Source: Streptomyces sp. NBC_01669 | GTDB taxonomy: Bacteria; Actinomycetota; Actinomycetes; Streptomycetales; Streptomycetaceae | Length of the DNA stretch: 64,000 nucleotides | Direction of reading: 5' to 3' | Assembly (NCBI RefSeq): GCF_026339735.1 | Contig: NZ_JAPEQG010000002.1 | Coordinates: 1 to 64,000 of the forward strand | Shown here: positions 8,449 to 17,137 of the stretch, piece by piece | Layout: every line of letters starts with the position of its first letter | Position numbering within the stretch: the first letter of the stretch is position 1 | Made by a program: the position numbers and the translations under genes | Notes under the pieces: model-generated | Seen by the model: the letters and a program-made list of their open reading frames with translations, nothing else | The model's database searches: none | What the model was told of the DNA's origin: nothing

Positions 8449-8949
8449 ATGGGGTTCACCGGGTCTTTCTTCGTCGCGCGGTCGGGCCGGCCGCTGCTTG
8501 AGCTTCCTGCGGTCGTAGTGGCCGGTGGTGATCCATATGCGTGGTGGCGCGATGGTGAATGGCAGATGCTGCAGGTGTGGCCGATGGGCGATCCTGGCAA
8601 CTCGATCGTGGAGGACACGGGGGCGCCGGTGCTGGCCGCGCATGTCGTGGACGGCGACTTCGCGGCCGTGGAGGCGGCGAGTCCGAGCGGGCTGAGCTGG
8701 AAATGCGCGCTGCGGCCGGAGGCGGCTCGGGGGTATGACTTTCCGGAAGAATGGATCGGCGATCCGCGGGAGGTCACGGAGTTGGCGGCGGCGTGGGCGA
8801 GGGAGGCCGGGCGTCAGCCCGATCCTGAGGCCGTCTTTGCGGCGCTTGTCGCCGAGGCAGGGCCAGCGGAAGCTCTGGTGCCAACATTGCTGTGTGCCTT
8901 GGGCTTTGGCTTCACGGAGGAGATCTGTCTGGCGGAGGCCGGCGAGTAG
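8449..8949 (+). CDS. Hypothetical protein, 166 aa
   Basis: This is a soluble acidic protein that I cannot place in a named family. It begins with beta-rich sequence (G-F-T-G-S-F-F-V-A-R-S-G-R-P-L-L-E-L) and ends with helices rich in Ala/Glu. It has typical codon bias and an ATG with a GGTGTGGGG stretch upstream. It lies among immunity-type genes (SMI1/KNR4, Imm10), so an immunity-like role is plausible but unproven. Confidence 0.55.
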   Translation: MGFTGSFFVARSGRPLLELPAVVVAGGDPYAWWRDGEWQMLQVWPMGDPGNSIVEDTGAPVLAAHVVDGDFAAVEAASPSGLSWKCALRPEAARGYDFPEEWIGDPREVTELAAAWAREAGRQPDPEAVFAALVAEAGPAEALVPTLLCALGFGFTEEICLAEAGE

Positions 8950-9001
8950 TCACCGGCCTCCGGTAGTCGTGACGCTCAGTGGGCCCGCTGGTTGACGGGG
9001 G

Positions 9002-9264
9002 TCAGGCCGCGTTGTCCGCGTAGCAGGCGCGGAGGAGGTGGTCGATGTTGTTCACGGTGCTGGAGATGCTGAGGTTGTCGATCCAGCGGTGGCCGACGTG
9101 GGCAGTGTGGCAGATGCCGTCGGGACGGCGAAGACGAAGATCCGGGTGTTCCGGTCGGTGTCGCGGTGGTCGTTGTGGCCGATGTCGGCGTACTCGCGTA
9201 TGTGCAGAGTTGGGTACGGATGAACGTGCAGAGCAAGTGGCCGCAGAATGGTGCTCATTGCCAT
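9002..9264 (-). pseudogene. Frameshifted small gene
   Basis: Two overlapping minus-strand frames make one plausible protein only if a single frameshift near 9115-9125 is corrected. The first frame gives about 47 residues (Y-A-D-I-G-H-N-D-H-R-D-T-D-R-N-T-R-I-F-V then F-A-V-P). The second continues D-G-I-C-H-T-A-H-V-G-H-R-W-I-D-N-L and ends at 9002. I do not recognise the family. It could be a sequencing error or a genuine lesion. Confidence 0.4.
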
Positions 9265-9393
9265 GCGCGACGATGGGGCGGGGGATCTTCGTTACTTCAA
9301 TCAGACCGGCTGGACCGTCATCTTTTGGACATCGTTTCTTCTGGCGTGGGCCCCGCCTGCTGACTGGCTTGGAGCACCTGCTAGAACCCAGCC

Positions 9394-9804
9394 ATGACAC
9401 ACAGATTCACCGCTCGTGTAGTGGCGGCAGGAGTCGACCTCGACAACGACGTTATGCAAGCGGGCTTCGCGGAGGATGAGGCTGGCGATGGCTTCTTCCT
9501 GCTCTTCATGAGCAATATCGGCGAGCCATCCCGTCAGAACGTGACTCTGGGGCTCGACAGCCACTGCCTCGTGACGCAGGACCAAGGGACGGCCTACGGC
9601 TGTGTCCGGGAGGTGACCCTGTCGAACGGGCTGCTCACCGTGTCGCTGGACCCCGCTTCGCTGGACGATCTGGGGCTGGCTGACACCACAATCGAAGCAC
9701 AGCTCGATGTGCCGGACGAGGACATCGAGCGGATGCGCGATGTCCTCGTCCAAGTACTGGCGTTCGGGCGAGAAGAAAACCGGCCCCAGCGCGTGGATCT
9801 GTAG
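9394..9804 (+). CDS. Imm10-type immunity protein
   Basis: The 136-aa product follows the Imm10 layout. An N-terminal F-T-A-R-x-V strand leads into G-F-A-E-D-E, then F-L-L-F-M, a Y-G-C-V-R-E-V-T-L block, and a C-terminal D-x-D-I-E-R-M-R-D-V-L helix. Imm10 proteins neutralise polymorphic-toxin nucleases in the cytoplasm. No cognate toxin is visible. Neighbours on both sides are also small, immunity-like and partly broken, suggesting an immunity island that lost its toxins. Confidence 0.75.
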   Translation: MTHRFTARVVAAGVDLDNDVMQAGFAEDEAGDGFFLLFMSNIGEPSRQNVTLGLDSHCLVTQDQGTAYGCVREVTLSNGLLTVSLDPASLDDLGLADTTIEAQLDVPDEDIERMRDVLVQVLAFGREENRPQRVDL

Positions 9805-9876
9805 GCCCCAGTCTGCATCAAAGTCTCCGGTAGCCAATGAGTACGGCAGCGATTCCGAAATCCCAAGCGAGGCGCC

Positions 9877-10127
9877 ATGCGTCCGGTCACGGACTACGAG
9901 GACTTCTCCCGCCTTGAGAAGGCCGACCAGGTCGTAGCCGCAGTGCCTGGTGGCGGGTGGCGGGCCCACTGGAAGGACGAGGGCCCCGGGAAATCCCGCT
10001 GACGGAACAGGTGCTCGCGTGGCTGATCACCTCTCAGGGACGGGCGCCGGCCATCACAATGGACGCTCACGGGCATGTTGACGATGCCGATAGCGCCGAC
10101 GCTTTCATCCTGACCATCCCCTCGTAG
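9877..10127 (+). pseudogene. Frameshifted small gene next to IS3 element
   Basis: From ATG 9877 the frame reads M-R-P-V-T-D-Y-E-D-F-S and ends early at TGA near 10000. Shifting frame at about 9985-9992 continues I-P-L-T-E-Q-V-L-A-W-L-I-T to a stop at 10127, giving a coherent protein of about 83 aa. The IS3 element begins 2 bp later. The family is unknown. Size and setting resemble orphan immunity genes. Confidence 0.5.
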
Positions 10128-10162
10128 CGTAGAGACCGTGACTGTAGGGGAAGTTGGGGGTC

Positions 10163-10459
10163 ATGGCAGAGAAGCGACGGAAGTTCGACGCGGAGTTCCG
10201 TGAGGGGGCTGTGCGGATCGTCTCCGAGACCGGTCGGCCGATCGCGCAGGTCGCGAAGGACCTGGGGATCAACGAGACCACCCTGAGCACCTGGGTGTCG
10301 AGGGCGAAGAAGGCCGGCGGGGACGGGACGCTGAGCGTGCCCGAGCGTGAGGAACTGGCGCGGCTGCGCAGGCAGGACGCGGAGAAGAACAAGCGGATCA
10401 GGGAGCTCGAGATGGAGCGTGACGTCCTCAAACGCTGCATGGTCCTTTGGGTGAAGTAG
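10163..10459 (+). CDS. IS3-family transposase OrfA
   Basis: A 98-aa DNA-binding subunit. It has a helix-turn-helix (F-R-E-G-A-V-R-I-V then I-A-Q-V-A-K-D-L-G-I) and a C-terminal leucine-zipper-like helix (E-L-E-M-E-R-D-V-L-K). I use ATG 10163; an in-frame GTG lies at 10154. It overlaps orfB by 13 bp in another frame, the usual set-up for programmed frameshifting to make the OrfAB transposase. Confidence 0.9.
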   Translation: MAEKRRKFDAEFREGAVRIVSETGRPIAQVAKDLGINETTLSTWVSRAKKAGGDGTLSVPEREELARLRRQDAEKNKRIRELEMERDVLKRCMVLWVK

Positions 10460-11388
10460 CTGAGGGGGACCCGGCGTTGCTCGTTGGGGTGATCAGCGAC
10501 CAGAGGACCGAGTACGACATCCCGCACACCGTCGCCTGCCGCGCTCTCGGGGTATCCGAGGCGTGGTTCTACAAGTGGCGCCGCCGACCGTCCGAGCCCA
10601 CGAAGCGCGAGGCCAGGAGGAGGCAGCTGGAGGAGAGGATCACGTATTTCTTCCGCGAGTCGGGCGATACCTACGGCTCCCCGCGGGTCACCCTGGACCT
10701 GTGGGCCGAGGGCTGGCAGGTCTCGGTGAACACGGTCGCCGAGATCATGGCCGACCTGGGACTGCAGGGCCGTAAGCGGCCCCGCAGGCGACGCTCGCTG
10801 ACTCGTCAGGGCAAGCGAAGAGCCGCCCCTGACCTGGTGCATCGCCGATTCGACGCGGTCGCACCCGACGTGCTGTGGGTCGGCGACATGACCGAGATCG
10901 AGACCGGTGAGGGCAAGCTCTACCTCGCCACGGTCCTGGATCTGTTCTCGCGTCGCCTGCTCGGGTACGCGATGGGATCGCACCACGACGCCGCGCTGGT
11001 CGGAGCGTCGCTGCAGATGGCGGTCGCTGTCCGCGGTGGCGATGTGGACGGCGTGATCTTTCACAGTGATCGCGGAAGCGAGTACACCAGCGAGGCGTAC
11101 AACAACCTGTGCGACAGGCTAGGCGTGGTGCAGTCCATGGGGCGCGTGGGATCAGCCCTGGACAACGCCGCCGCCGAGTCGTTCAACTCGCTGATCAAAG
11201 TCGAGTACATCCACCGCCACCAGTTCGCCACCCGCGCCGAGGCCCGGCTGAAGATCGCCACCTGGATCACGGACTTCTACAACCCGCGCCGCCGCCACAG
11301 CGGGGCCGCCGGCCTACCGCCAATCGAGTTCGAACGCACCATCAGCGAAGCACGCGCCGAGCACCATCAGAAGGACCAAGCCGCGTAA
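10447..11388 (+). CDS. IS3-family transposase OrfB (DDE integrase core)
   Basis: A 313-aa catalytic subunit with an N-terminal HTH_21-like segment (Y-G-S-P-R-V-T-L-D-L) and an rve core. All three acidic residues are visible: D in W-V-G-D-M-T-E-I, D in H-S-D-R-G-S-E-Y, and E in A-A-A-E-S-F-N-S-L. It is full length and apparently intact, so the element may still be mobile. Confidence 0.92.
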   Translation: MGEVAEGDPALLVGVISDQRTEYDIPHTVACRALGVSEAWFYKWRRRPSEPTKREARRRQLEERITYFFRESGDTYGSPRVTLDLWAEGWQVSVNTVAEIMADLGLQGRKRPRRRRSLTRQGKRRAAPDLVHRRFDAVAPDVLWVGDMTEIETGEGKLYLATVLDLFSRRLLGYAMGSHHDAALVGASLQMAVAVRGGDVDGVIFHSDRGSEYTSEAYNNLCDRLGVVQSMGRVGSALDNAAAESFNSLIKVEYIHRHQFATRAEARLKIATWITDFYNPRRRHSGAAGLPPIEFERTISEARAEHHQKDQAA

Positions 11389-11401
11389 GGAAGGCCTCTA
11401 C

Positions 11402-11655
11402 GTTTCCAGGGGATTGACAATCGACCCAAGCGGAGTGCAGGAGTGGCTTGACCACAACGAACTGGGACTCGCCTTCGACGACTTTGTCGATCTGGGGCAT
11501 GGCTGTGAGCTTCCGCTGGTCTTCTGGCACACCTCGACGAGGCAGCTCGTGAGATGAACCTCTACTCGGCCGCTCTCGACAAGCCGCACCTCACCTCAGC
11601 AGATCTCTGTCGTCGCCACATCGCAGCCGCATCGGAGAGCGAGGACACACACTGA
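11402..11655 (+). pseudogene. 5'-truncated, frameshifted small gene (immunity-like)
   Basis: Directly after the IS3 right end an open frame reads V-Q-E-W-L-D-H-N-E-L-G-L-A-F-D-D-F-V-D-L. After a shift near 11505-11515 it continues G-L-L-A-H-L-D-E-A-A-R-E-M-N-L-Y and stops at 11655. The E-W-L-D-H-N-E-L-G-L-A pattern recalls small MafI-like immunity proteins. Its 5' end is missing at the IS junction. Confidence 0.5.
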
Positions 11656-12166
11656 GTGACTGGACTCCTTCGCGGCATTGAATACGCGACACCTCAACAT
11701 GCGAGCCCACCAGTCCCGAGGCCGAACGAGGTGCCGTGGCGAACGAGCCCTCCGCTCCCGCCTCCTGACCCCGAGCAGGTCCCGTCCCTCCCCGGCGCTA
11801 CGATCCGGTTGATCACCGAACCGGGGAGGGGACATGGCCGAGGGCCGGGAAGCGACGGACGCCGTCGCAGACGGCCTTGCACCCTTCACTGTCCTGTCTG
11901 TTTAACGGCGCCCCAACTCACGAAGTTGCGTGCGGCCGCCAACAGCGTTTCAGTGGAAGGGAAGGTGTGCTTCACCTGCGGAATTGACCCAACCGGAAGC
12001 TTAGCTCCGCACACGTGACTAATGCACCCTCTCAAGCGGCCGGAGGACCGGCGCGAGTGAGCCTCGTGCGGTATGAGAGGTCAGTCGGGTTCGGGCGATA
12101 GCCGAGCGCTCTTTCCTGCGTCGGCATCCTCGTAAGTTCAACGACTCCTCACGTTAGGAGACTGTC
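11656..12166. other. Mostly non-coding interval with a promoter-like start region
   Basis: A long plus frame here lacks support. The only organised signal is TACGAT near 11799 (a -10-like hexamer), the palindrome CCGGTTGATCACCGAACCGG at 11805-11824, then GGGGAGGGG and ATG 11834. That ATG opens only a 23-codon frame (MAEGREATDAVADGLAPFTV plus three residues) ending at 11905, probably the stump of a deleted gene with its own operator. Confidence 0.45.
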
Positions 12167-13198
12167 GTGGTTGTAGCTAGGCAGGCCGGTGTAGCACTGG
12201 CCAAACAAGCTCCCAATCAGCTCACGGCCGTTGTTATCGGCAACGACGAACGCATGCATGTGGCCTGGGAAACGGACAACGGCCCCTGGCAGGGCCCGGT
12301 CGCTTTCGGCGAGCCCGTCCTTCCTTACTCTCCCGACGTAGCCATGGAGAGGCAGAATCACAATCAGCTTACAGCCGCCGCTGCAGGCGACAACGGTCAG
12401 CTTTATGTGGCCTGGGTGGTCGACAACGGCCCCTGGCAGGGGCCCGTGCCGGCAGGCACCAGAGGCGTGCTTGAACCTAAGGGATCGGTCGCTCTCGGCA
12501 GACAGAGCGACAACCAACTGACGGCAGTGGCCATCGGCCATGACCAACGCATGTGTGTGGCCTGGGAGACGGACAACGGCCCCTGGCAGGGCCCGGTCGC
12601 TTTCGGCGAAGCGTCCTTCATCGCAGGTTCGCCAGTCGGAGTGGCCAGGCAGAACCCCAACCAGCTGACAGCTCTCGCCGTGGGAGAAGACGGACGCATG
12701 CGCGTCGCATGGGAAACCAACAACGGGCCCTGGCAAGGACCGGTTGCGTTCGGAGAGGACGCCCTGGCCCCGGTGTCAGGCGTAGCGGTTAAACCACAGA
12801 ACGACAACCAATTGACGGCCCTTGCAGTGGGAGCCGACGGACGCATGTACGTCGCATGGGAAACCGATAACGGCCCGTGGCAGGGGCCCGTGGGCTTCGG
12901 AGACCAGGGTCTGTTTCCTTCCTACGCGGGAATCGCTGCGGAAAAGCAGAACGACAACCAGCTCACAGCCGTGGCTATCGGACACGACGGACGCATGCAT
13001 GTGGCCTGGGAGACGGGCAACGGCCCCTGGCAGGGGCCCGTCGCTTTCGGAGACGCCGCTTTTGAACCCGGCTCCGGCATAGGACTGGCCAGGCAAAACG
13101 ACGGCCAACTCACCGCGATGGCCATCGGCAGCGACGGCCATCTGCACGTGGCCTGGGAGACGGACAACGGCCCCTGGCAGGGGCCAGTAGCCATCTGA
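12167..13198 (+). CDS. Seven-repeat beta-propeller, lectin-like protein
   Basis: The 343-aa product consists of seven repeats of about 48 aa. Each has N-Q-L-T-A-x-A-x-G-x-D-G-R-M-x-V-A-W-E-T-D-N-G-P-W followed by Q-G-P-V-A-F-G. Seven blades of this kind are the pattern of PLL/PVL-type propeller lectins, which bind fucosylated or other glycans in pockets between blades. The repeats fill the whole protein. There is no signal peptide or enzymatic domain, so it would be cytoplasmic unless released by lysis or an atypical route. GTG 12167 is preceded by AGGAG at good spacing. It appears monocistronic. Ligand specificity cannot be read from the sequence. Confidence 0.7.
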   Translation: MVVARQAGVALAKQAPNQLTAVVIGNDERMHVAWETDNGPWQGPVAFGEPVLPYSPDVAMERQNHNQLTAAAAGDNGQLYVAWVVDNGPWQGPVPAGTRGVLEPKGSVALGRQSDNQLTAVAIGHDQRMCVAWETDNGPWQGPVAFGEASFIAGSPVGVARQNPNQLTALAVGEDGRMRVAWETNNGPWQGPVAFGEDALAPVSGVAVKPQNDNQLTALAVGADGRMYVAWETDNGPWQGPVGFGDQGLFPSYAGIAAEKQNDNQLTAVAIGHDGRMHVAWETGNGPWQGPVAFGDAAFEPGSGIGLARQNDGQLTAMAIGSDGHLHVAWETDNGPWQGPVAI

Positions 13199-13356
13199 GT
13201 CCGGCGCTGACCGCGTGCGGGCGGGTAGGGTCGAGTGCGGCGGCCGACGGGAGTTTCCCCGCCGACCGCCGTATGCCCTCCCTGTCAGACTCTCGTGAGA
13301 CATGAGGACAATCGAGTCTTCTGTTGTTAGCAGGGCGAGAACAGGATCTTTCGAAC

Positions 13357-13803
13357 GTGACGCTGAGCAGTGCCGACCTTGAGCCCGGTGTGGCCGATGA
13401 TGAGGTCGTGGGCAAGAAGAAGCGCGGTCCCCGCGCGGGCGGGCCGAAGCGGCGGTCCTTCACCCCGGAGTACAAGCTTCGGATCGTGGAGGAGTACGAG
13501 CGGCTGACCGAACCGGGCGCGAAGGGCGCGCTGCTGCGCCGGGAGGGGCTGTACCACTCGCACATCTTCGACTGGCGGACCGCCCGGGACGCCGGCGCGC
13601 TGGATGCGCTGACCGCCAAGCCGTCCGGACCGACGGGCAAGAGCGCAGCCGAGAAGGAGGCCGAGCGGCTGCGGGCAGAGAACGAGAAGCTGGCCGCCGA
13701 GCTGGCCAAGTCCCAGAGGGCGCTGGCCATCCTGGGAAAAGCACACGAGCTCTTGGAACTGCTCTCCGGGAGCGAGGACTCCGAGCCCAAGCGGACGAAG
13801 TGA
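13357..13803 (+). CDS. IS3-type transposase OrfA
   Basis: The product has a basic N-terminus (K-K-K-R-G-P-R) and a helix-turn-helix (F-T-P-E-Y-K-L-R-I-V-E-E-Y through L-L-R-R-E-G-L-Y-H-S-H-I). A coiled-coil tail follows (A-E-K-E-A-E-R-L-R-A-E-N-E-K-L). GTG 13357 fits better than the far upstream start. It overlaps the next frame by 4 bp. The catalytic partner is truncated, so the element is dead. A fragment of the same orfA lies at 58.6 kb. Confidence 0.8.
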   Translation: MTLSSADLEPGVADDEVVGKKKRGPRAGGPKRRSFTPEYKLRIVEEYERLTEPGAKGALLRREGLYHSHIFDWRTARDAGALDALTAKPSGPTGKSAAEKEAERLRAENEKLAAELAKSQRALAILGKAHELLELLSGSEDSEPKRTK

Positions 13804-14540
13804 TCACCGAGGCGTTCGCCGCCCTGGAGCCGGTCGTCGGGATCAAGCCGGCCTGCGAGCTGACCGGCCGCTCGCGGGCCACCGTCTACCGGCAGCGCCA
13901 CCCCAAGCCCCGCGTGGCCGGGCCGCGCCGGGCGCCGGCAGCGCACCCGGCGGCCCTGTCCGAGCTGGAACAGGAACGGGTGCTGAGTGTGCTGCGCTCG
14001 CAGCGGTTCGTGGACAAGTCGCCGGCCTTCCCGTTGGGCCGGTGGCTGTCCGACCAGAGAAGGGCGTACCGGGCCGGGACCATGTGCAGTACCCGGGCGG
14101 ATGAGCTGGAAGAGTTCGGCATGGTGTGGGACACCGCCGACACGGCGTTCGCCGAGAACCTCGCCGCCGCCCGCGCCTACTACGCACAGGCCGGCACGCT
14201 GGCCGCGCCCCGCCACGCCACCGCCCTCGACAAACCCGTCGGACAATGGCTCACCAACCTCAGACGACCCGACGGACTCGGCAAAGACCCCGAACGCGCA
14301 GCACGGCGAGCCGAGCAGCTCGCCGCCATCGACCCCGACTGGAACCCCGGACAACTCGGCTGGACCGTCGACTGGCAACGCCACTACACCGGCCTCACCA
14401 CACTCCTCGAGGGCGGTGCCGGCCTCGACGACATCGTGCCCGGGGTGACGCACCACCGCCGGCCTGCTCTTGGGTTCGGTGAGCCAGGCACTGCTGCACC
14501 ACGCGCACTGCCCGTCACCGTTGTCCGCGGCACGGCATGA
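13800..14540 (+). pseudogene. Chimeric ORF: IS3 OrfB stump fused to helicase HA fragment
   Basis: Residues 1-76 match the N-terminal part of an IS3 OrfB (A-C-E-L-T-G-R-S-R-A-T-V-Y-R through L-R-S-Q-R-F-V-D-K-S-P-A). At about 14028 the sequence switches to F-P-L-G-R-W-L-S-D-Q-R-R and runs into helicase-associated repeats. These are roughly 85% identical to the gene at the window start (W-L-T-N-L-R-R-P, D-P-D-W-N-P, W-Q-R-H-Y-T-G-L). Homology ends near 14450. Neither half is complete. The fusion marks a deletion or recombination junction. Confidence 0.75.
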
Positions 14541-14764
14541 CCAGACCCACGGCGCGGTGAGGGCTGCCCGTCGCGCGAGTTTCCCACCGTCAGGCGCCGC
14601 TCAGGCCAATTCCGACCAGGGCGGTTTGTTCGTCGTCCACGCGTCGAGCCAGAGCCATGTGGCACCAGAGCAGGAGGCCCGGTCATCCGCCCGGTCGAGG
14701 AGCTGTCCAACCTCAGCCGCGCCCGCAACACCTTCGAGACCACCATCGTTTTCTGATCTCACCG

Positions 14765-15050
14765 TCCATGCCCGGCGGCGGCCTGGACCGCAGACAACGG
14801 CGGACCTCGCCGTACCGCCGGATGGCCTACGTGGGGTTTGGTCAAGGGAATGTGGGCTGGTTGAGTGGATGAGTCGTCCGGTCCACGGAACCGAACCCTC
14901 ACCCCGGCCGCGGCCGGACGGCGACTCCGCCCCCCACACTCGGGAGGGGGGCGGACTCAAGCTGGGTCCGAACTCGCCCCCGAGCACTCCGCCCCCTGTC
15001 TCCGGCCACGGCTATGGCTGAGACGGGGGGCGGTTTCGTGCGTCCGGGGC
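14765..15050. repeat. Inverted repeat of about 290 bp, copy A (partner 38665-38960)
   Basis: The segment is recognisable in reverse complement 24 kb downstream, for example GTACCGCCGGATGGCCTACG here against CGTAGGCCATACGGCGGTAC there. Several stretches of G and C such as CGCCCCCC also match. It is non-coding in both places and abuts a member of the same 74-aa gene family each time. Confidence 0.8.
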
Positions 15051-15271
15051 TCGCTCACCGCGGGGCGGGCCACAGGTTCGGCCCGCCTCCACGCCAGTCG
15101 ATCATCCCGGAGAACGTCTTCCTCGGTGATGTCGTCCATGCCGGCCCGACGCAGGAACTCCGTCACATCCCGCAGGCTGTGCGCCATGCCGAGGATCTCC
15201 CCGTCGACACGCACCCGGCGGCCGCCGGACTCATCGGGCGGATAGATCACGATCGGAAGGTATCCGGACAT
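14957..15271 (-). CDS. 74-aa-family small protein, C-terminus altered
   Basis: From ATG 15271 the protein reads M-S-G-Y-L-P-I-V-I-Y-P-P, then G-G-R-R-V-R-V-D-G-E-I-L-G-M-A, then D-V-T-E-F-L-R-R-A-G-M. It is clearly homologous to the small proteins at 27298 and 39059, which end about ten residues after a D-D-x-x-x-x-W signature. Here the homology stops after L-A-W-R-R and the frame continues another 30-odd residues through the inverted repeat, so the natural C-terminus has probably been replaced by recombination. Function is unknown. Confidence 0.6.
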   Translation of the reverse strand: MSGYLPIVIYPPDESGGRRVRVDGEILGMAHSLRDVTEFLRRAGMDDITEEDVLRDDRLAWRRAEPVARPAVSEPRTHETAPRLSHSRGRRQGAECSGASSDPA

Positions 15272-15299
15272 GGGCCAAGCCTCACCCCGGTCGGCAACC

Positions 15300-15710
15300 C
15301 GCTCAGACAAGCCACACGCAGCAGCGCCCGGTCAGGACCAGACAGGGCGGCCCGTCCAACATCCATGTCGCACACGCTCACGGCAGGCACGCCGCCGATT
15401 CGCTGAGGCCGCGCAGACTGGACCCACGGAAGTATTAGCCCTGTAGGAGATGTGGCCGTCGCCAGGAGACCCAGCGACGGCCGGCCGCGCCGTGACCCGC
15501 CGACTGGTCACGGGGGCATTTCCGATGCGAGCACCGGGTTCACAGGCTCAATCGACCCAGTCTGTGCAGGCTTCGCGTACCCCGACGTGTCGTGTCCATG
15601 CGCGAACGCACGAAAGGTATTCGGTCGGGTGCGGTCAGGGGGCAGGCCAGATCGCCTTGCCTGCGCCGGGGCGCCGCCCTTGTGGCAACCTCACTGACTC
15701 AGCCTCAGCC
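15300..15710. other. Interval before PP2C gene, no supported gene
   Basis: The frame of the downstream phosphatase is open back to ATG 15450. That upstream part has no counterpart in the second copy and no homology I recognise, so I treat it as non-coding. Confidence 0.5.
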
Positions 15711-17120
15711 CGATACCGGTCCCGTTTGCACTGGTGGAGTGATTCACCGGCCATGGAAGCCCTCACAGCCGGTGAGTCAGCTGTCGGCGGCGATGATCAG
15801 GGGAGCGAATTTCTGGGGCGATGGTCGATGTCTCACGAAGGTGAACGATTGCGGCCGGTCAGGCCAGAAGGGGCGGCTGCGGCTGTGGAGGAACGTGAGC
15901 GGCGGCCCGGCAAGAAGGTGGTGGACCGGTCGGAGGGATTCGGTGAGCGGCTTCTGGGTCGGCTGCTGGATCGGGCGCACAAGATGCCGCCGCAGTTGAT
16001 CGCTCCGATGATCGCGGAAGAAGTGGCCGGCATCGGTGGCCGAGAGGTCTCGATCCTCCTGCAGGACTATGCGCGAGAGCTGCTGGTGCCACTGCCTGGT
16101 CTGGGGCTCCTTATTGGCGAGCCCGAGGAGATCGCTGACTTTCCGGCCGGTACGGCGTTCCTGCGGGCCACCCCCGTCGAGGTCTGGCAGGCGGACGGCG
16201 TGCGGATGTATCTGCCGTTGCTGGACGGCAGCGACGAGGTGGGAGTGCTGGCCCTCACCCTGGACGCCGTCGATGACGACGACCGGCGGCTGTTGCGCCG
16301 GCTCGCGAGTCTGGTCGCCGACATTCTGGTGACCAAGCATGCCTACACCGACCGGCTCTTCCAGGCCCGCCGCCGTGAGCCGATGAGTGTGGCCGCGGAA
16401 ATGCAGTGGTCCCTGCTGCCGCCGCTGACCATGTCCCTGCCGCAGGTCGCGGTGGGCGGGGCCGTCGAGCCCGCGTACGACATCGCCGGCGACAGCTTCG
16501 ACTACACCCTCAACGACAACATCCTGCATGCAGCCGTAATCGACGCCATGGGCCACGGCCTGGACGCCGCCACGATGGCGACCGTCGCCATCGGCGCCTA
16601 CCGGCATGCCAGACGCGCCGGCATCGGCCTGGCCGAGAAGTACCTGTACATGGACCACGCCATCGCCGAACAGTTCGGGCCCGACCACTTCGTCACCGCA
16701 CAGATGATGAACCTGGACATCACCACCGGCCTGTTCCAATGGGTCAACGCGGGCCACCCCGTACCGCTACTGATCCGGGAAAAGCAGGTGATCCGCCAGC
16801 TGGAAGGCCCGACCACCCTGCCCGTCGGCCTCGGCGGTACATGCCCCTCCATCAGCCACCTCCAGCTCCAACGGGGCGACCGGGTGCTGTGCTACACCGA
16901 CGGGGTGATCGAGGAACGGGACGCACACGGACAACCATTCGGCGAGCAACGGCTCATCCGCTGCGTCAACCAACTCGAACACCGGGAAGGAGGAATGCGG
17001 GCCGAGGCGCTCCAGCTCTCCCAAGCTCTCAAACAGGAACGCGGCGGGTCCACCAGTGATGACGCAACCCTCTTCCTGATCGAATGGCGCGGGGAAGCCG
17101 CCGACCACCTCACCGCCCTG
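15711..17120 (+). repeat. Direct repeat of about 1.4 kb, copy 1 (partner 37181-38575)
   Basis: Similarity starts at ACCGGTCCCGTTTGCAC in both copies, well upstream of the phosphatase start, and runs through the whole gene. The copies lie 21.5 kb apart in the same orientation and differ by scattered substitutions and a small indel in the 5' leader. Confidence 0.85.
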
Positions 17121-17129
17121 CAGAAGTGA
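15885..17129 (+). CDS. PP2C/SpoIIE-family serine/threonine phosphatase
   Basis: The product is about 414 aa. The N-terminal 170 residues form a GAF-like sensory region (L-I-A-P-M-I-A-E-E-V-A through L-R-R-L-A-S-L-V-A-D-I). The C-terminal PP2C domain has all metal-site motifs: I-A-G-D-S-F-D-Y, V-I-D-A-M-G-H-G, F-V-T-A-Q-M, V-N-A-G-H-P, Y-T-D-G-V-I-E and S-D-D-A-T-L-F. Such proteins dephosphorylate anti-sigma-factor antagonists and so release stress sigma factors. I start at GTG 15885 to match the second copy, where an upstream stop enforces that start. ATG 15828 is an alternative here. The paralogue is at 37341-38582. Confidence 0.85.
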   Translation: MEERERRPGKKVVDRSEGFGERLLGRLLDRAHKMPPQLIAPMIAEEVAGIGGREVSILLQDYARELLVPLPGLGLLIGEPEEIADFPAGTAFLRATPVEVWQADGVRMYLPLLDGSDEVGVLALTLDAVDDDDRRLLRRLASLVADILVTKHAYTDRLFQARRREPMSVAAEMQWSLLPPLTMSLPQVAVGGAVEPAYDIAGDSFDYTLNDNILHAAVIDAMGHGLDAATMATVAIGAYRHARRAGIGLAEKYLYMDHAIAEQFGPDHFVTAQMMNLDITTGLFQWVNAGHPVPLLIREKQVIRQLEGPTTLPVGLGGTCPSISHLQLQRGDRVLCYTDGVIEERDAHGQPFGEQRLIRCVNQLEHREGGMRAEALQLSQALKQERGGSTSDDATLFLIEWRGEAADHLTALQK

Positions 17130-17137
17130 AGATTTTC

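Larger units (their letters stand above)
10130..11400 (+). mobile_element. IS3-family insertion sequence, complete
   Basis: About 1.27 kb with imperfect terminal inverted repeats beginning TAGAGACC at 10130 and, in reverse complement, TAGAGGCC ending at 11400. It carries overlapping orfA and orfB. Broken small genes lie directly on both sides, so insertion or later deletion probably contributed to their decay. Confidence 0.85.

Noticed and set aside
11656..12018. 120-codon plus frame with two Cys pairs
   Set aside because: No ribosome-binding site, Pro/Arg-rich first half, and the Cys pattern does not match a known zinc ribbon; a promoter-like palindrome lies inside it.
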